Source of the DNA: Firmicutes bacterium UBA6113
GTDB lineage: Bacteria > Bacillota > Clostridia > Tissierellales > Sedimentibacteraceae
Length of the DNA: 64,000 nucleotides
Direction of reading: 5' to 3'
NCBI GenBank assembly: GCA_002422545.1
Contig: DIWF01000027.1
Location: 124,001-188,000 of the forward strand
Under the pieces are notes generated by a model that saw only the letters and a list, made by a program, of their open reading frames with translations, was not told the origin of the DNA and searched no databases. The translations under genes were made by a program, and so were the position numbers. Below are positions 16,847 through 25,508 of the stretch, one piece after another (the first letter of the stretch is position 1; every line of letters starts with the position of its first letter).

Positions 16847-17830
16847 ATGAAAAAAGCATTAAGTATTGTACTATTAGTTTCATTAATAATTTCTGCAATG
16901 ACATTCCCCGCAGCTGCTGATGTTGATGCAACATCATGGGCTACACCGGCAACACAAGAAACGCCAACTGCACCAACTGCACCAACTGCACCGGCTCCTG
17001 CAAATACAGCGGTAACAACCAATGTACCATCAGGCGATGTTTACACTGTAGTTAGTGGAGATGTATTCTGGAAAATCGCTGCAAAATTCAACATGACAAT
17101 TGATGAATTGGCTAAATTGAATCCACAGATAAAGAACATCGGTTTGATTTATGTTGGCGATAAATTATTCGTCAAAGCTGGCGCTACAGTTCCCGCTGCT
17201 ACACCAACACCGGTTGCAACAACTGTGAGAAAACTTTACCATGGATTTGGTGAATCTACTAACTACAGAATCAGAGGCGAACAAAAGGATAATCTGAACA
17301 TAACTACAGCAAGTGTTATTTTCGACCAGGATGGAAGAATTGTAGACTTGACTTGGGATGTTATGGAAATTACATATGCTCTGTTCCCAGGATGGGTTGA
17401 TCCTGCTGCTGACCAGGCAACTAAGGATGCTTTTGTGGCATCGATTGACGATGTTTGGGAAACTAAGAGAGAAGAAGGCTATGCATATGATATGACACAT
17501 TTAATATCAAAAGGCGCAGCTGACAACTTAACTAAAAAAGAATGGTTTGAACAACTTGACTACTATGAGTCATTCTTCAAAGGCATGACTGTAGCTGAAG
17601 TAGTTGCATGGAACGAAAAATACACTGACGCTGCTGGAAGACCATACAAAATGGCATATACTGATAAGTTGACAGACGCTGACAAAGCGGTTACAGCTAC
17701 TTTTACAGCTGAAGAAGCAGCAATGCTTGTTGATGTTACAACCAGCGCTACAATGGCACTTGAAGATCCTCACTCTCACTTTATTACAGCTTTAGTAGAA
17801 GCATACGAAGCAAGAGAAGAAATTAAATAG
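16847..17830 (+). CDS. Secreted LysM protein with FMN-binding-like domain
   Basis: Exported cell-wall protein of 327 residues: signal peptide (about 1-24), Pro/Thr/Ala-rich linker (APTAPTAPAP), a LysM domain (about 64-108, YTVVSGDVFWKIAAKFNMT), a second linker, then a domain of about 200 residues. That domain (VIFDQDGRIVDLTWDVMEI, then VDVTTSATMALEDPHS) resembles the FMN_bind fold. The usual flavinylation motif S/T-G-A-x-x-S/T is replaced by TSATMA, so covalent FMN attachment looks unlikely. GGGAGGAAG precedes the ATG. LysM implies peptidoglycan attachment. A role in surface redox chemistry is inference only. Confidence 0.75.
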   Translation: MKKALSIVLLVSLIISAMTFPAAADVDATSWATPATQETPTAPTAPTAPAPANTAVTTNVPSGDVYTVVSGDVFWKIAAKFNMTIDELAKLNPQIKNIGLIYVGDKLFVKAGATVPAATPTPVATTVRKLYHGFGESTNYRIRGEQKDNLNITTASVIFDQDGRIVDLTWDVMEITYALFPGWVDPAADQATKDAFVASIDDVWETKREEGYAYDMTHLISKGAADNLTKKEWFEQLDYYESFFKGMTVAEVVAWNEKYTDAAGRPYKMAYTDKLTDADKAVTATFTAEEAAMLVDVTTSATMALEDPHSHFITALVEAYEAREEIK

Positions 17831-17856
17831 TTTAGTTTTTTAAAACATTCCTAATA

Positions 17857-17900
17857 AAGGTTTGTCCTACAATCAACATGATAGGACAAACTTTTTATTT
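17857..17900 (+). terminator. Terminator after the LysM/FMN-bind-like gene
   Basis: GTTTGTCCTA (17860-17869) pairs with TAGGACAAAC (17882-17891), then TTTTTATTTT. It may also act on the convergent lysR. Confidence 0.85.
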
Positions 17901-17936
17901 TATCTCAGAATTAGCATTAAGTGTGAAATTATCAAA

Positions 17937-18860
17937 TCAATCGCAGTGGAACGAAGACAGTGCTTCCTTTGATACTTGGATGAATGCTTTTTCCATGGAA
18001 GACAAAGGATTGTTTTTTGAATATATCAAGACAAAATTGCGTACAATGCTGTAATCGTGCAACTGATAGTACAACATTCCCGGTCTGTTTGAGCTTGCAA
18101 GCAAATGTGAAAGAAAACTTATACCCATGCCAAGCGCCACATAATTTCTTAGGGTCTCCATGTTCTGGCTTTCAATTATTACATTTGGAGAAAATCCAGC
18201 ATTTTCACATAAAGCATCGGCCTTTATGCGAAGCTTCATGTTTTTTTTAAGAAGCATAAAATTTTCATCGGCCAGAGCTGCAAAATTTTCAACGTAAGGC
18301 CAGTGCTTGTCAGGAGTTAGCTTGAGCTTGCTGTAAATGCCTGATTCATCGGGAACTGCCAACAGAATTTTTTCATTGAACATGTGGCAGCTTGTTAATT
18401 GTCCAGATGTGATTGGCAGCGGTATAAACGCAAAGTCAAGATCTCCGTTTTCTACCAGTGTTTCAAGCTGGTCTGATGATTCTTCGGTTATTTCTATTTT
18501 AATTCCAGGATAATTTTCTTTTAATGAAGAAATAAGCACAGGAAAAATAAAAGATCCATAAAACTGTGATGAGCCAACCCGAATTGTGCCATAATTTGAT
18601 TCTGAAATATTTTTCATTTTCTTTTTAAGCCTGTCAGTTGCAAGCAAAATTTCATTGGCATCCTCAAGAAATATTTTTCCCGCAGAAGTCAATGTCACAG
18701 TCATGTTGTCACGGTCAAACAGTTTAACGCTTAGTTCGTTTTCAAGCCTGCTGATGGCCTGGCTCAGTGTTGGCTGACTTATGAAAAGTTCATCAGCAGC
18801 TTTGGAGTAACTTTTATACTTGGCTATTGTAGAAAAATAAAGAAAATCTTTTAATCGCAT
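17937..18860 (-). CDS. LysR family transcriptional regulator
   Basis: DNA-binding regulator of 307 residues with the N-terminal winged HTH (YSKAADELFISQPTLSQAIS) and a periplasmic-binding-like effector domain (about 90-300). It is divergent from the lactonase-aconitase-isocitrate dehydrogenase cluster, and a GCTATA-N9-TATAGC inverted repeat lies 11 bases upstream of its start in the shared intergenic region. LysR proteins usually control the divergent operon and themselves, so it is the likely regulator of citrate-branch genes; the effector is unknown. Confidence 0.93.
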   Translation of the reverse strand: MRLKDFLYFSTIAKYKSYSKAADELFISQPTLSQAISRLENELSVKLFDRDNMTVTLTSAGKIFLEDANEILLATDRLKKKMKNISESNYGTIRVGSSQFYGSFIFPVLISSLKENYPGIKIEITEESSDQLETLVENGDLDFAFIPLPITSGQLTSCHMFNEKILLAVPDESGIYSKLKLTPDKHWPYVENFAALADENFMLLKKNMKLRIKADALCENAGFSPNVIIESQNMETLRNYVALGMGISFLSHLLASSNRPGMLYYQLHDYSIVRNFVLIYSKNNPLSSMEKAFIQVSKEALSSFHCD

Positions 18861-18871
18861 GATTCCTCCGG

Positions 18872-18892
18872 GCTATAGCTAAAATTTATAGC
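18872..18892. promoter_or_regulatory. LysR-type operator candidate
   Basis: GCTATA-N9-TATAGC is an inverted repeat of the T-N11-A class in the region between lysR and the lactonase gene. Confidence 0.6.
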
Positions 18893-19022
18893 AATATTAT
18901 ATAAGGATATTGTACAAAAAACAATAAATAATATATAATCAATTTATGTTGAACATAAAAGTTACGGCAAAAAGCGTTTGCTACCTGATAAGTATATAAA
19001 GTAATAAAAGCAAGAGGTAACT

Positions 19023-20066
19023 ATGAAAAAAATTGTGTACATCGGTTGCAGGACCACAAAGGAAAGAAATGCAAGCGGAAAAGGGTTGAAAGTGTACAGC
19101 ATAAATCATGATGGAAACTGGAAGGTAGTTCAAATTATCAATGATTTGATAAATCCATCATATCAATGCTTTGATAAGGACAGGGAATTTTTGTACACTG
19201 TTCACGGAGACATAAGTGCTGTTAGTTCATTCAAAATAGACAAGAACACAGGAAAGCTGTCTCATCTTAATATGGTTGATTCCGGTGGCAAAAATCCTGT
19301 TTTCATAACAGTCAATAAAAAAAACCAATACATATATGTAGCTTCTCTTCAAGGGGGCGCTGTGAGCGTATTGAAAAGAAATGCTGATGGCAGTCTTACA
19401 AACCCAGTATTCAAGGCTGTATTACAAGGCAAGACAAAAGAAGATATTTCTCATCCACATCAGTGTGTATGGGATAAGAGCGGGAAATATTTGATTGTTC
19501 CTGCCCAGGGGAGAAATGACGGTTTTTGTGAGGTCAATGTATTCAAATCAAATGATGACGGGTCTCTTACTATTGTTAATTGCCACATGGCAGGAAAAGG
19601 GGATGAACCGAGGCATGCTGCTTTTCATGACAACAACAAATATTTATATGTGATCAATGAAAAGGGAAATTCTGCAGCATTTTATATATTTGACGAAAAT
19701 GATGGAAGTCTTTTACATAAACAAGAAGTATCCACATTGCCCAAAGATTATGAAGGGGAAGGTCAGGCAAGTGCTGTTGTTATTCATCCAAACAATAAAT
19801 TTCTTTATGTGTCAAACAGAATTCATGACAGCATTGCAGAATTTGAAATAGATGAGTGTGGATATTTAAAATGCAACGCTCACACTGATTGCATGGGAAA
19901 AACGCCGAGATTCATGACATTCAGCCCTGATGGAAAACAGCTTTTCGTTGCTAATGAAGACAGTCATACAATCAGAATATTTGATGTTGATGAAAAAACA
20001 GGAAAACTTATTTTTTCCGGAAAAACAATTGAAACTGAAAGTCCCGTATGCGTGGTATTCCTGTAG
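19023..20066 (+). CDS. Lactonase family beta-propeller protein (YbhE/Pgl-like)
   Basis: A 347-residue protein of the lactonase/6-phosphogluconolactonase beta-propeller family, with repeated blades ending in patterns such as NKKNQYIYVASLQGG, DKSGKYLIVPAQGRNDG and SPDGKQLFVANEDSHTIRI, and Asp/Gly-rich turns. It lacks a signal peptide, so it is cytoplasmic. AAGAGGTAAC precedes the ATG. It is first in a row with aconitase (47 bases downstream) and isocitrate dehydrogenase, so its lactone substrate may relate to citrate or isocitrate metabolism rather than the pentose phosphate pathway (inference). Confidence 0.85.
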   Translation: MKKIVYIGCRTTKERNASGKGLKVYSINHDGNWKVVQIINDLINPSYQCFDKDREFLYTVHGDISAVSSFKIDKNTGKLSHLNMVDSGGKNPVFITVNKKNQYIYVASLQGGAVSVLKRNADGSLTNPVFKAVLQGKTKEDISHPHQCVWDKSGKYLIVPAQGRNDGFCEVNVFKSNDDGSLTIVNCHMAGKGDEPRHAAFHDNNKYLYVINEKGNSAAFYIFDENDGSLLHKQEVSTLPKDYEGEGQASAVVIHPNNKFLYVSNRIHDSIAEFEIDECGYLKCNAHTDCMGKTPRFMTFSPDGKQLFVANEDSHTIRIFDVDEKTGKLIFSGKTIETESPVCVVFL

Positions 20067-20113
20067 TAGCATACCATGCTGAATATAAAATAAATAAAGA
20101 AATGAGGCTAATT

Positions 20114-22048
20114 ATGGGAAAAAATATGACGCGAAAAATCATTGAAAACCATTATGTATCAGGAAGCATGGTTGCAGGTGAAGAAGTTGCCATAAAAATT
20201 GATCACACACTTACACATGACGTTACAGGAACTCCTGCATATCTTTCATTTGAAACATTGGGAATACCAAAGGTAAAAACTGAACGTTCTGTAAGTTATA
20301 TAGATCACAACATGTTGTATGCTGACAACAAGAATCCGGATGACCATATTTATCTGCAGACAGTTGCCAAAAAATATGGAATTTATTTGTCGAAAGCAGG
20401 AAATGGAATATGCCACACAGTGCATTTTGAACGTTTCAGCAGACCAGGAATAACGCTTTTGGGATCTGACAGCCACACACCCACAGGTGGAGCAGTAGGT
20501 GCTCTTGCAATAGGAGCAGGAGGGCTTGACGTTGCTATGGCCATGGCAGGAGAGCCTACGTACCTTAAAATGCCATATGTAGTAAATGTAAGGCTTCATG
20601 GAAGACTGTCACCGGGCGTTTCAGCAAAAGATGTTATACTTGAAATGCTAAGACGCGAAACTGTAAAGGGAGGCATAGGCAAAGTTTATGAATACACCGG
20701 AGAAGCTGTTGCATCCATAAGCGTGCGTGACCGTTCAACCATTACAAACATGGGAGCTGAAATGGGCGCGACAACTTCTGTATTTCCAAGTGATGAAATC
20801 GTGCATGAGTTCTTCATAAATGAACAAAGAGAACAGGACTGGACCCAATTAGGGCCCGATGAAGATGCCAATTATGATGAAGTTATAGATATTGATTTAG
20901 ACAAGATAGAGCCATTGGTAGCAATGCCGGACATGCCTGATAATGTTACAGAAGCAAGGAACTTAAAAGAAATAAAAATCAACCAGGTGTTTATAGGAAG
21001 CTGCACAAATGCTTCATATACTGATTTTGCCAAGGCTGCAGCTATTGTTGACGGTAAGATAGCTCATCCTGAAGTAAGCTTCGTGGTAGCTCCGGGAAGC
21101 AGACAAATGTATTTGATGCTTCTAAGAGACGGCATTATAGGAAAACTTGTGGCTGCTGGAGCGCGCATAATTGAATGCGGATGTGGTGCATGCTGCGGCA
21201 TAGGTCAGGCGCCAAGCACTGACGGCATATCTTTGCGTACATCAAACCGAAATTTCAAAGGAAGAGGCGGGCACTTGAATGCGAAGCTTTACCTTTCAAG
21301 TCCTGAAGTAGCTGCAGCATCTGCAATAACCGGTTATATTACAGACCCTAGAGATTATTTTGATGTTGAATTGCTGGAAAAAATAATAGAACCTGATGAT
21401 TTTATAGTTGATGACAGACTTATAATTCCCCCGGCTGAAGATGGAGAAGATGTTGAAGTTGTGAGAGGACCAAATATCAGACCAATGCCTATAAATGATC
21501 TGCTTCCTGAAACACTTAATGCTAAGGTATCAGCAGTTAGAGGAGACAACATAACTACTGATGACATAACTCCAGCTAACGCTCAGTTTTCAGCCCTACG
21601 TTCAAATATTCCCGAGATAAGCAAGTATTGTTACGGACGAATTGATCTGGGATTTCACGACAGATGCAAAACACTTGGACAGAGCATCATTGTTGGAGGA
21701 GAAAATTATGGACAAGGCTCAAGCAGAGAGCATGCTGCTCTGGCACCCATGTATTTGGGAGTTAAAGCAATAATTGCAAAATCAATGGCTCGAATTCATA
21801 AGAACAATCTTGTGAATTACGGTGTCCTGCCTCTGTTATTTGAAAATAAAGAAGATTATGACAACATCGAAATGATGGATGAACTTGAAGTGGAAAACAT
21901 AGCTGAACAAATAAGATCGAGAAAAGTTACAGTAAAAAATATCACAAAAGGAACATCATTTAGAACAAAAGTTGATTTGACTGACCGTGAAATCAGCATC
22001 ATCATTGCCGGCGGGCAACTCAGATATGTTGCAAATAAAAACAAATAA
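20114..22048 (+). CDS. Aconitate hydratase
   Basis: Iron-sulfur enzyme converting citrate to isocitrate, 644 residues. It keeps the catalytic and cluster motifs: HTVHFERFSRPGITLLGSDS, FIGSCTNAS (first cluster Cys), CGCGACCGIGQAP (the other two), and the C-terminal swivel domain with GGENYGQGSSREHAAL. The compact length is that of the short Clostridia-type single-chain aconitase rather than the roughly 900-residue AcnA. I chose ATG 20114, preceded by GAGG; the longer frame from 20048 overlaps the lactonase end and lacks a site. Isocitrate dehydrogenase follows 10 bases downstream. Together they give the oxidative route from citrate to 2-oxoglutarate, probably for glutamate synthesis in an anaerobe. 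Confidence 0.95.
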   Translation: MGKNMTRKIIENHYVSGSMVAGEEVAIKIDHTLTHDVTGTPAYLSFETLGIPKVKTERSVSYIDHNMLYADNKNPDDHIYLQTVAKKYGIYLSKAGNGICHTVHFERFSRPGITLLGSDSHTPTGGAVGALAIGAGGLDVAMAMAGEPTYLKMPYVVNVRLHGRLSPGVSAKDVILEMLRRETVKGGIGKVYEYTGEAVASISVRDRSTITNMGAEMGATTSVFPSDEIVHEFFINEQREQDWTQLGPDEDANYDEVIDIDLDKIEPLVAMPDMPDNVTEARNLKEIKINQVFIGSCTNASYTDFAKAAAIVDGKIAHPEVSFVVAPGSRQMYLMLLRDGIIGKLVAAGARIIECGCGACCGIGQAPSTDGISLRTSNRNFKGRGGHLNAKLYLSSPEVAAASAITGYITDPRDYFDVELLEKIIEPDDFIVDDRLIIPPAEDGEDVEVVRGPNIRPMPINDLLPETLNAKVSAVRGDNITTDDITPANAQFSALRSNIPEISKYCYGRIDLGFHDRCKTLGQSIIVGGENYGQGSSREHAALAPMYLGVKAIIAKSMARIHKNNLVNYGVLPLLFENKEDYDNIEMMDELEVENIAEQIRSRKVTVKNITKGTSFRTKVDLTDREISIIIAGGQLRYVANKNK

Positions 22049-22058
22049 GGAGAATAGT

Positions 22059-23219
22059 ATGGAAAACATTATTACAGCTCAGGAAAAATTTGCGGAATTA
22101 ATTAAGTCAGAATATGCACGAATTGAAAGGATGAAGGCAGACTGCGAGATTACCGATTTCTCAAAATTAGAAAAGATTGTTGTAGGAATCATGCCAGGGG
22201 ATGGCATAGGACCAATTATAATAAAGGAAGCAATAAAAGTTTTAAATGCACTTCTTGAAAGTGAAATCAGATCGGGAAAAGTGGAGATCCGTATGATTGA
22301 AGGAATGACTATTGAAAACAGAGCTGCAAAAATGCAAAGTCTTCCTGATGATGTTTTTGAAGAAATAAAGAAGTGTCATGTTTTGTTGAAAGGTCCTATG
22401 GTTACTCCAAGAGAAGGAGATCCATGGCCAAACCTCATAAGCGCCAATACAATGCTTAGACGCGAACTTGAACTTTTTGCTGCGGTACGTCCTATAAAAA
22501 TTCCAGAGAAAAATATTGACTGGGCATTCTTCAGGGAAAATATAGAAGGTGAATACATCTGGGGCAACAAGGGCATACAGGTGGATGAAGATCTTGCTAT
22601 AGATTTCAAGGTTCAGACAAAACAAGGAAGCGAAAGAATAGCAAGAGCTGCATTTGAATATGCGCGCAAGAATGGCAAAAATAACGTGACTGTTGTTACT
22701 AAGTCAAATATTGTCAAACTGAATGACGGCAATTTTGTAAAGGCAGTGAAAAAGGTGGGCGAAAAGTATCCAGAAATAGAAGTACAGGAAAAACTGGTTG
22801 ACGCGATGTGTGCTAAGATGATGGACCCAGAATTCAGCAAGGGCTGTGAAGTGTTTGTTCTTCCGAACCTTTACGGAGATATAGTGACAGACGTGGCTGC
22901 AGAACAGCAGGGAGGTCTTGGAACAGCTTCATCTTCAAATATAGGAAACAAATATGCTATGTTCGAAGCTATTCATGGAACTGCTCCATTCCTTATTTTA
23001 CACGGGAGAGGAAATTATGCAGACCCATGCAGCTTAATAAGAGCAGTTGGAATGCTGGTTGCACATATTGGTTACGGCAATAGGAAAGCTCTTCTTGATA
23101 AGGCACTAGACATATGTACAGTAACTGAAAGAAAACATGTTGTGACAACAGACAAGGATGGAGCAACTGCTGAAGAATTTGCAGATTATCTTCTGGAAAC
23201 ACTAAAATCAATGCTTTAA
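22059..23219 (+). CDS. Isocitrate dehydrogenase (isocitrate/isopropylmalate dehydrogenase family)
   Basis: A 386-residue beta-decarboxylating dehydrogenase. Recognisable parts are the nucleotide-binding start VVGIMPGDGIGP, the substrate loop LISANTMLRRELELFAAVRP, FFRENIEGEY, the metal-binding NLYGDIVTDVAAEQQGGLG, and IHGTAPF near the cofactor site. Adjacency to aconitase makes isocitrate the likely substrate. The cofactor loop is unusual (FLILHGRGNYADPCS instead of the common KYAGKD type), so NAD versus NADP preference cannot be read safely. ATG 22059 follows AAGGAG; a frame extending to 21987 overlaps aconitase and is not preferred. Confidence 0.92.
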   Translation: MENIITAQEKFAELIKSEYARIERMKADCEITDFSKLEKIVVGIMPGDGIGPIIIKEAIKVLNALLESEIRSGKVEIRMIEGMTIENRAAKMQSLPDDVFEEIKKCHVLLKGPMVTPREGDPWPNLISANTMLRRELELFAAVRPIKIPEKNIDWAFFRENIEGEYIWGNKGIQVDEDLAIDFKVQTKQGSERIARAAFEYARKNGKNNVTVVTKSNIVKLNDGNFVKAVKKVGEKYPEIEVQEKLVDAMCAKMMDPEFSKGCEVFVLPNLYGDIVTDVAAEQQGGLGTASSSNIGNKYAMFEAIHGTAPFLILHGRGNYADPCSLIRAVGMLVAHIGYGNRKALLDKALDICTVTERKHVVTTDKDGATAEEFADYLLETLKSML

Positions 23220-23298
23220 TAATCAATATTTAATTTGACACAATATATAAATATATGTTATGTGGCAAAATATAATATTAATTATAGGAGAAAAAATT

Positions 23299-23829
23299 AT
23301 GAAAGTATATGATTACAGTGTAAAAAAAGTTGATGGAAGTAATGTATCTTTAAAAGAATATGAAGGAAAAGTACTGTTAATTGTTAATACTGCTACAGGA
23401 TGCGGTTTTACGCCTCAATATGACGGTCTTGAAAAGTTATATTCAAAGTTTAAAAATGACGGTCTTGAAATTTTAGATTTTCCATGCAATCAATTTTTAA
23501 ACCAGGCTCCCGGAACAAATGAAGAAATAGTAAATTTCTGCAAATTAAACTTCGGAACAGAATTTGAAACATTTTCTAAAATAGATGTTAACGGTGAAAG
23601 TGCTGATCCATTATATAAATTTTTAAAAGAAGAAGCGCCTGATGATGTAGATAATGGAAAAATGGCTGATTTGCTGATTAAACTTAAAGGTATTTTTTCT
23701 ACAGAAAAAAATGAAATCAAATGGAATTTTACAAAGTTCCTTGTAGACAGAAATGGAGATGTTGTAGCTAGATTTGCTCCAACTGTTACACCTGAAGAGT
23801 TAGAAGAGCACATTGTAAAGCTTATATAA
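23299..23829 (+). CDS. Glutathione peroxidase family thiol peroxidase (Cys type)
   Basis: A 176-residue thioredoxin-fold peroxidase reducing hydroperoxides. The catalytic site reads NTATGCGFTPQYDGL with a TGC cysteine codon where animal and some clostridial enzymes carry selenocysteine. The Gln (FPCNQF) and the Trp-Asn (KWNFTKFLVDRNG) of the tetrad are present. In bacteria lacking glutathione the reductant is usually thioredoxin. The start is ATG 23299 after AGGAG; the frame upstream to 23260 has no site. It is a single-gene unit bounded by a bidirectional terminator. Confidence 0.92.
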   Translation: MKVYDYSVKKVDGSNVSLKEYEGKVLLIVNTATGCGFTPQYDGLEKLYSKFKNDGLEILDFPCNQFLNQAPGTNEEIVNFCKLNFGTEFETFSKIDVNGESADPLYKFLKEEAPDDVDNGKMADLLIKLKGIFSTEKNEIKWNFTKFLVDRNGDVVARFAPTVTPEELEEHIVKLI

Positions 23830-23845
23830 ATAAATATTTTCATAT

Positions 23846-23878
23846 AAACAGTGCCGGAATATTCCGGCACTGTTTCAT
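23846..23878. terminator. Bidirectional terminator between peroxidase and Asp23 genes
   Basis: A perfect 15-bp palindromic stem (23846-23860 with 23861-23875, core CAGTGCCGGAAT) has A and T runs on either side and lies between convergent genes. Confidence 0.88.
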
Positions 23879-24231
23879 TGCTTATCTTTTTCAAGTATGA
23901 TGTTTACCACATTGACATTAACTGCAGATACAGTAAGGTCTGTCATAGTTTCTATTTCTTTTTTTACGGATTCTTGTACTTCTTTTGAAATATCGGCAAT
24001 GTTAAGGCCATATTCAACATTGATATTGATGTTCAATGTAACTGTGTTATCGTTCATTTCAACCTTAATTCCCTTTTTAATTGAATTTTTGGAAAAAAGA
24101 TTGCCTAATCCTTCTGATTGTGATGAGTAAACTCCTTTAACATTGCTTGTTGCTATTCCGGCCATAGCTATAACAACATCATCTGATATTTTTACTTCAC
24201 CGATTTCAATGCTATCATTTTGTTCTGACAT
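23875..24231 (-). CDS. Asp23/Gls24 family envelope stress protein
   Basis: A 118-residue protein of the Asp23/Gls24 family, marked by the alternating hydrophobic pattern VKISDDVVIAMAGIATSNVK, GVYSSQSEGL and a C-terminal VSAVNVNVVNIILE strand. Family members associate with the membrane in Firmicutes and are linked to envelope stress. The start MSEQND is set by AGGAGG about 7 bases upstream; the longer frame is not preferred. It is not followed by nusB or other frequent partners here. Confidence 0.9.
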   Translation of the reverse strand: MSEQNDSIEIGEVKISDDVVIAMAGIATSNVKGVYSSQSEGLGNLFSKNSIKKGIKVEMNDNTVTLNININVEYGLNIADISKEVQESVKKEIETMTDLTVSAVNVNVVNIILEKDKQ

Positions 24232-24572
24232 ATGAATTCCTCCTAATGTAATTATAGTCACTTTTTTTTAATATACCCTGATTTTTCGACATTAAGCATT
24301 AATATTTGATAAATTAAATTTTACATTATAACATTATGTTTAAACTTTAAAATGCTAGGTATAAAAATAAAAGAAACAATATACAAAAAAGGAGGTTAAA
24401 ACAAATAACTTAATAAGCATGAGCAGTTAAGAAGTTAATATAAATATTTAAAATTTACAATATTTTGTTGATCTTAATAATTGAATATTATGAGTCAAAA
24501 TCAAAATACTAACAATGTCTGAAGTTAATATGCTATGAAATTATAATAATAGATATACACTTAGGAGGAAAT
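24232..24572. other. Intergenic region, no gene seen
   Basis: About 340 AT-rich bases between divergent genes. An isolated AAAGGAGG near 24390 is not followed by a start codon and may be a relic. The Asp23 promoter and the arginase promoter presumably lie here, but I cannot place them with confidence. Confidence 0.5.
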
Positions 24573-25484
24573 ATGAAGCCATCAATAAATTCAAAAATAT
24601 CATTAATAGGAGTAGCAATTGATCTTGGAGCAGGAACTCCCGGCGTTAGTCTTGGACCATCTGCCGTTAGATATGCAGGAGCCGTTGACAAACTAACAGG
24701 TCTTGGGTATGAAGTGAAGGACGAAGGAGACATAATGGCCAATAAGCCCATCAGTCCTAATACGGATGGAATAAAGCTCAATCATCTGGATGAAGTTGTA
24801 AGAGTAAACACAGAATTGTGCAGTAAGGTATCAGAAGTGATGCAAGAAGGAAGATTTCCTTTGGTTATGGGGGGAGACCACAGCATTGCAATAGGCACCA
24901 TAGCCGGAGTATTGCAGCACAAGAAAAATCTCGGTGTAATATGGTTTGATGCTCACGGAGACATCAACACTGAAGAAACGTCTCCTTCTGGAAATATACA
25001 TGGAATGCCTGTGGCTGTAAGCATGGGATTTGGGCATGAACGACTAACAGGAATAGGTGGAAGCGATAAAAAACTCAAGACTGATAAGTTTGTATTCATA
25101 GGAAGCAGGGATCTTGACGCTGGAGAAAGAAAGGTTCTTAAAGACCTAGGAGTAACTGTTTTTACCATGCATGAAATTGATCGTCTTGGCATGACAGAAG
25201 TAATTGAACGGGCGATTAAAATAGCAGGGGATGGCACAGACGGAATTCATGTGAGTTTTGACATGGACATCATGGATCCAATTTATGCTCCGGGAACAGG
25301 TACAAGAGTTCCGGGAGGACTTACTTATCGCGAGAGTCATTTGGCTCTTGAAATGATAGCATTGTCAGAGAAGCTTGTAAGCGCTGAATTTGTGGAAGTA
25401 AATCCGATTATTGACAACAACAACCAGACAGCAAAGGCAGCTGTAGCTCTTATGGGTTCGCTTCTTGGTGAATGGCTCATATAA
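24573..25484 (+). CDS. rocF: Arginase
   Basis: A 303-residue dimanganese ureohydrolase that splits arginine into ornithine and urea. Metal ligands are all visible: GGDHS, WFDAHGDIN, and SFDMDIMDP; EVNP near the C-terminus is also typical. GTPGVSLGPSAVR at the N-terminus separates it from agmatinase and fits arginase. AGGAGGAA precedes the ATG. It is followed 24 bases downstream by selO. Other roc genes are not in the window, so its pathway partners must be elsewhere. Confidence 0.93.
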   Translation: MKPSINSKISLIGVAIDLGAGTPGVSLGPSAVRYAGAVDKLTGLGYEVKDEGDIMANKPISPNTDGIKLNHLDEVVRVNTELCSKVSEVMQEGRFPLVMGGDHSIAIGTIAGVLQHKKNLGVIWFDAHGDINTEETSPSGNIHGMPVAVSMGFGHERLTGIGGSDKKLKTDKFVFIGSRDLDAGERKVLKDLGVTVFTMHEIDRLGMTEVIERAIKIAGDGTDGIHVSFDMDIMDPIYAPGTGTRVPGGLTYRESHLALEMIALSEKLVSAEFVEVNPIIDNNNQTAKAAVALMGSLLGEWLI

Positions 25485-25508
25485 CATTAAAAAACGTAAG
25501 GAGACTAA

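Noticed and set aside
23299..23829. Selenocysteine in the glutathione peroxidase
   Set aside because: The catalytic codon is TGC (Cys), and the frame has no internal TGA.
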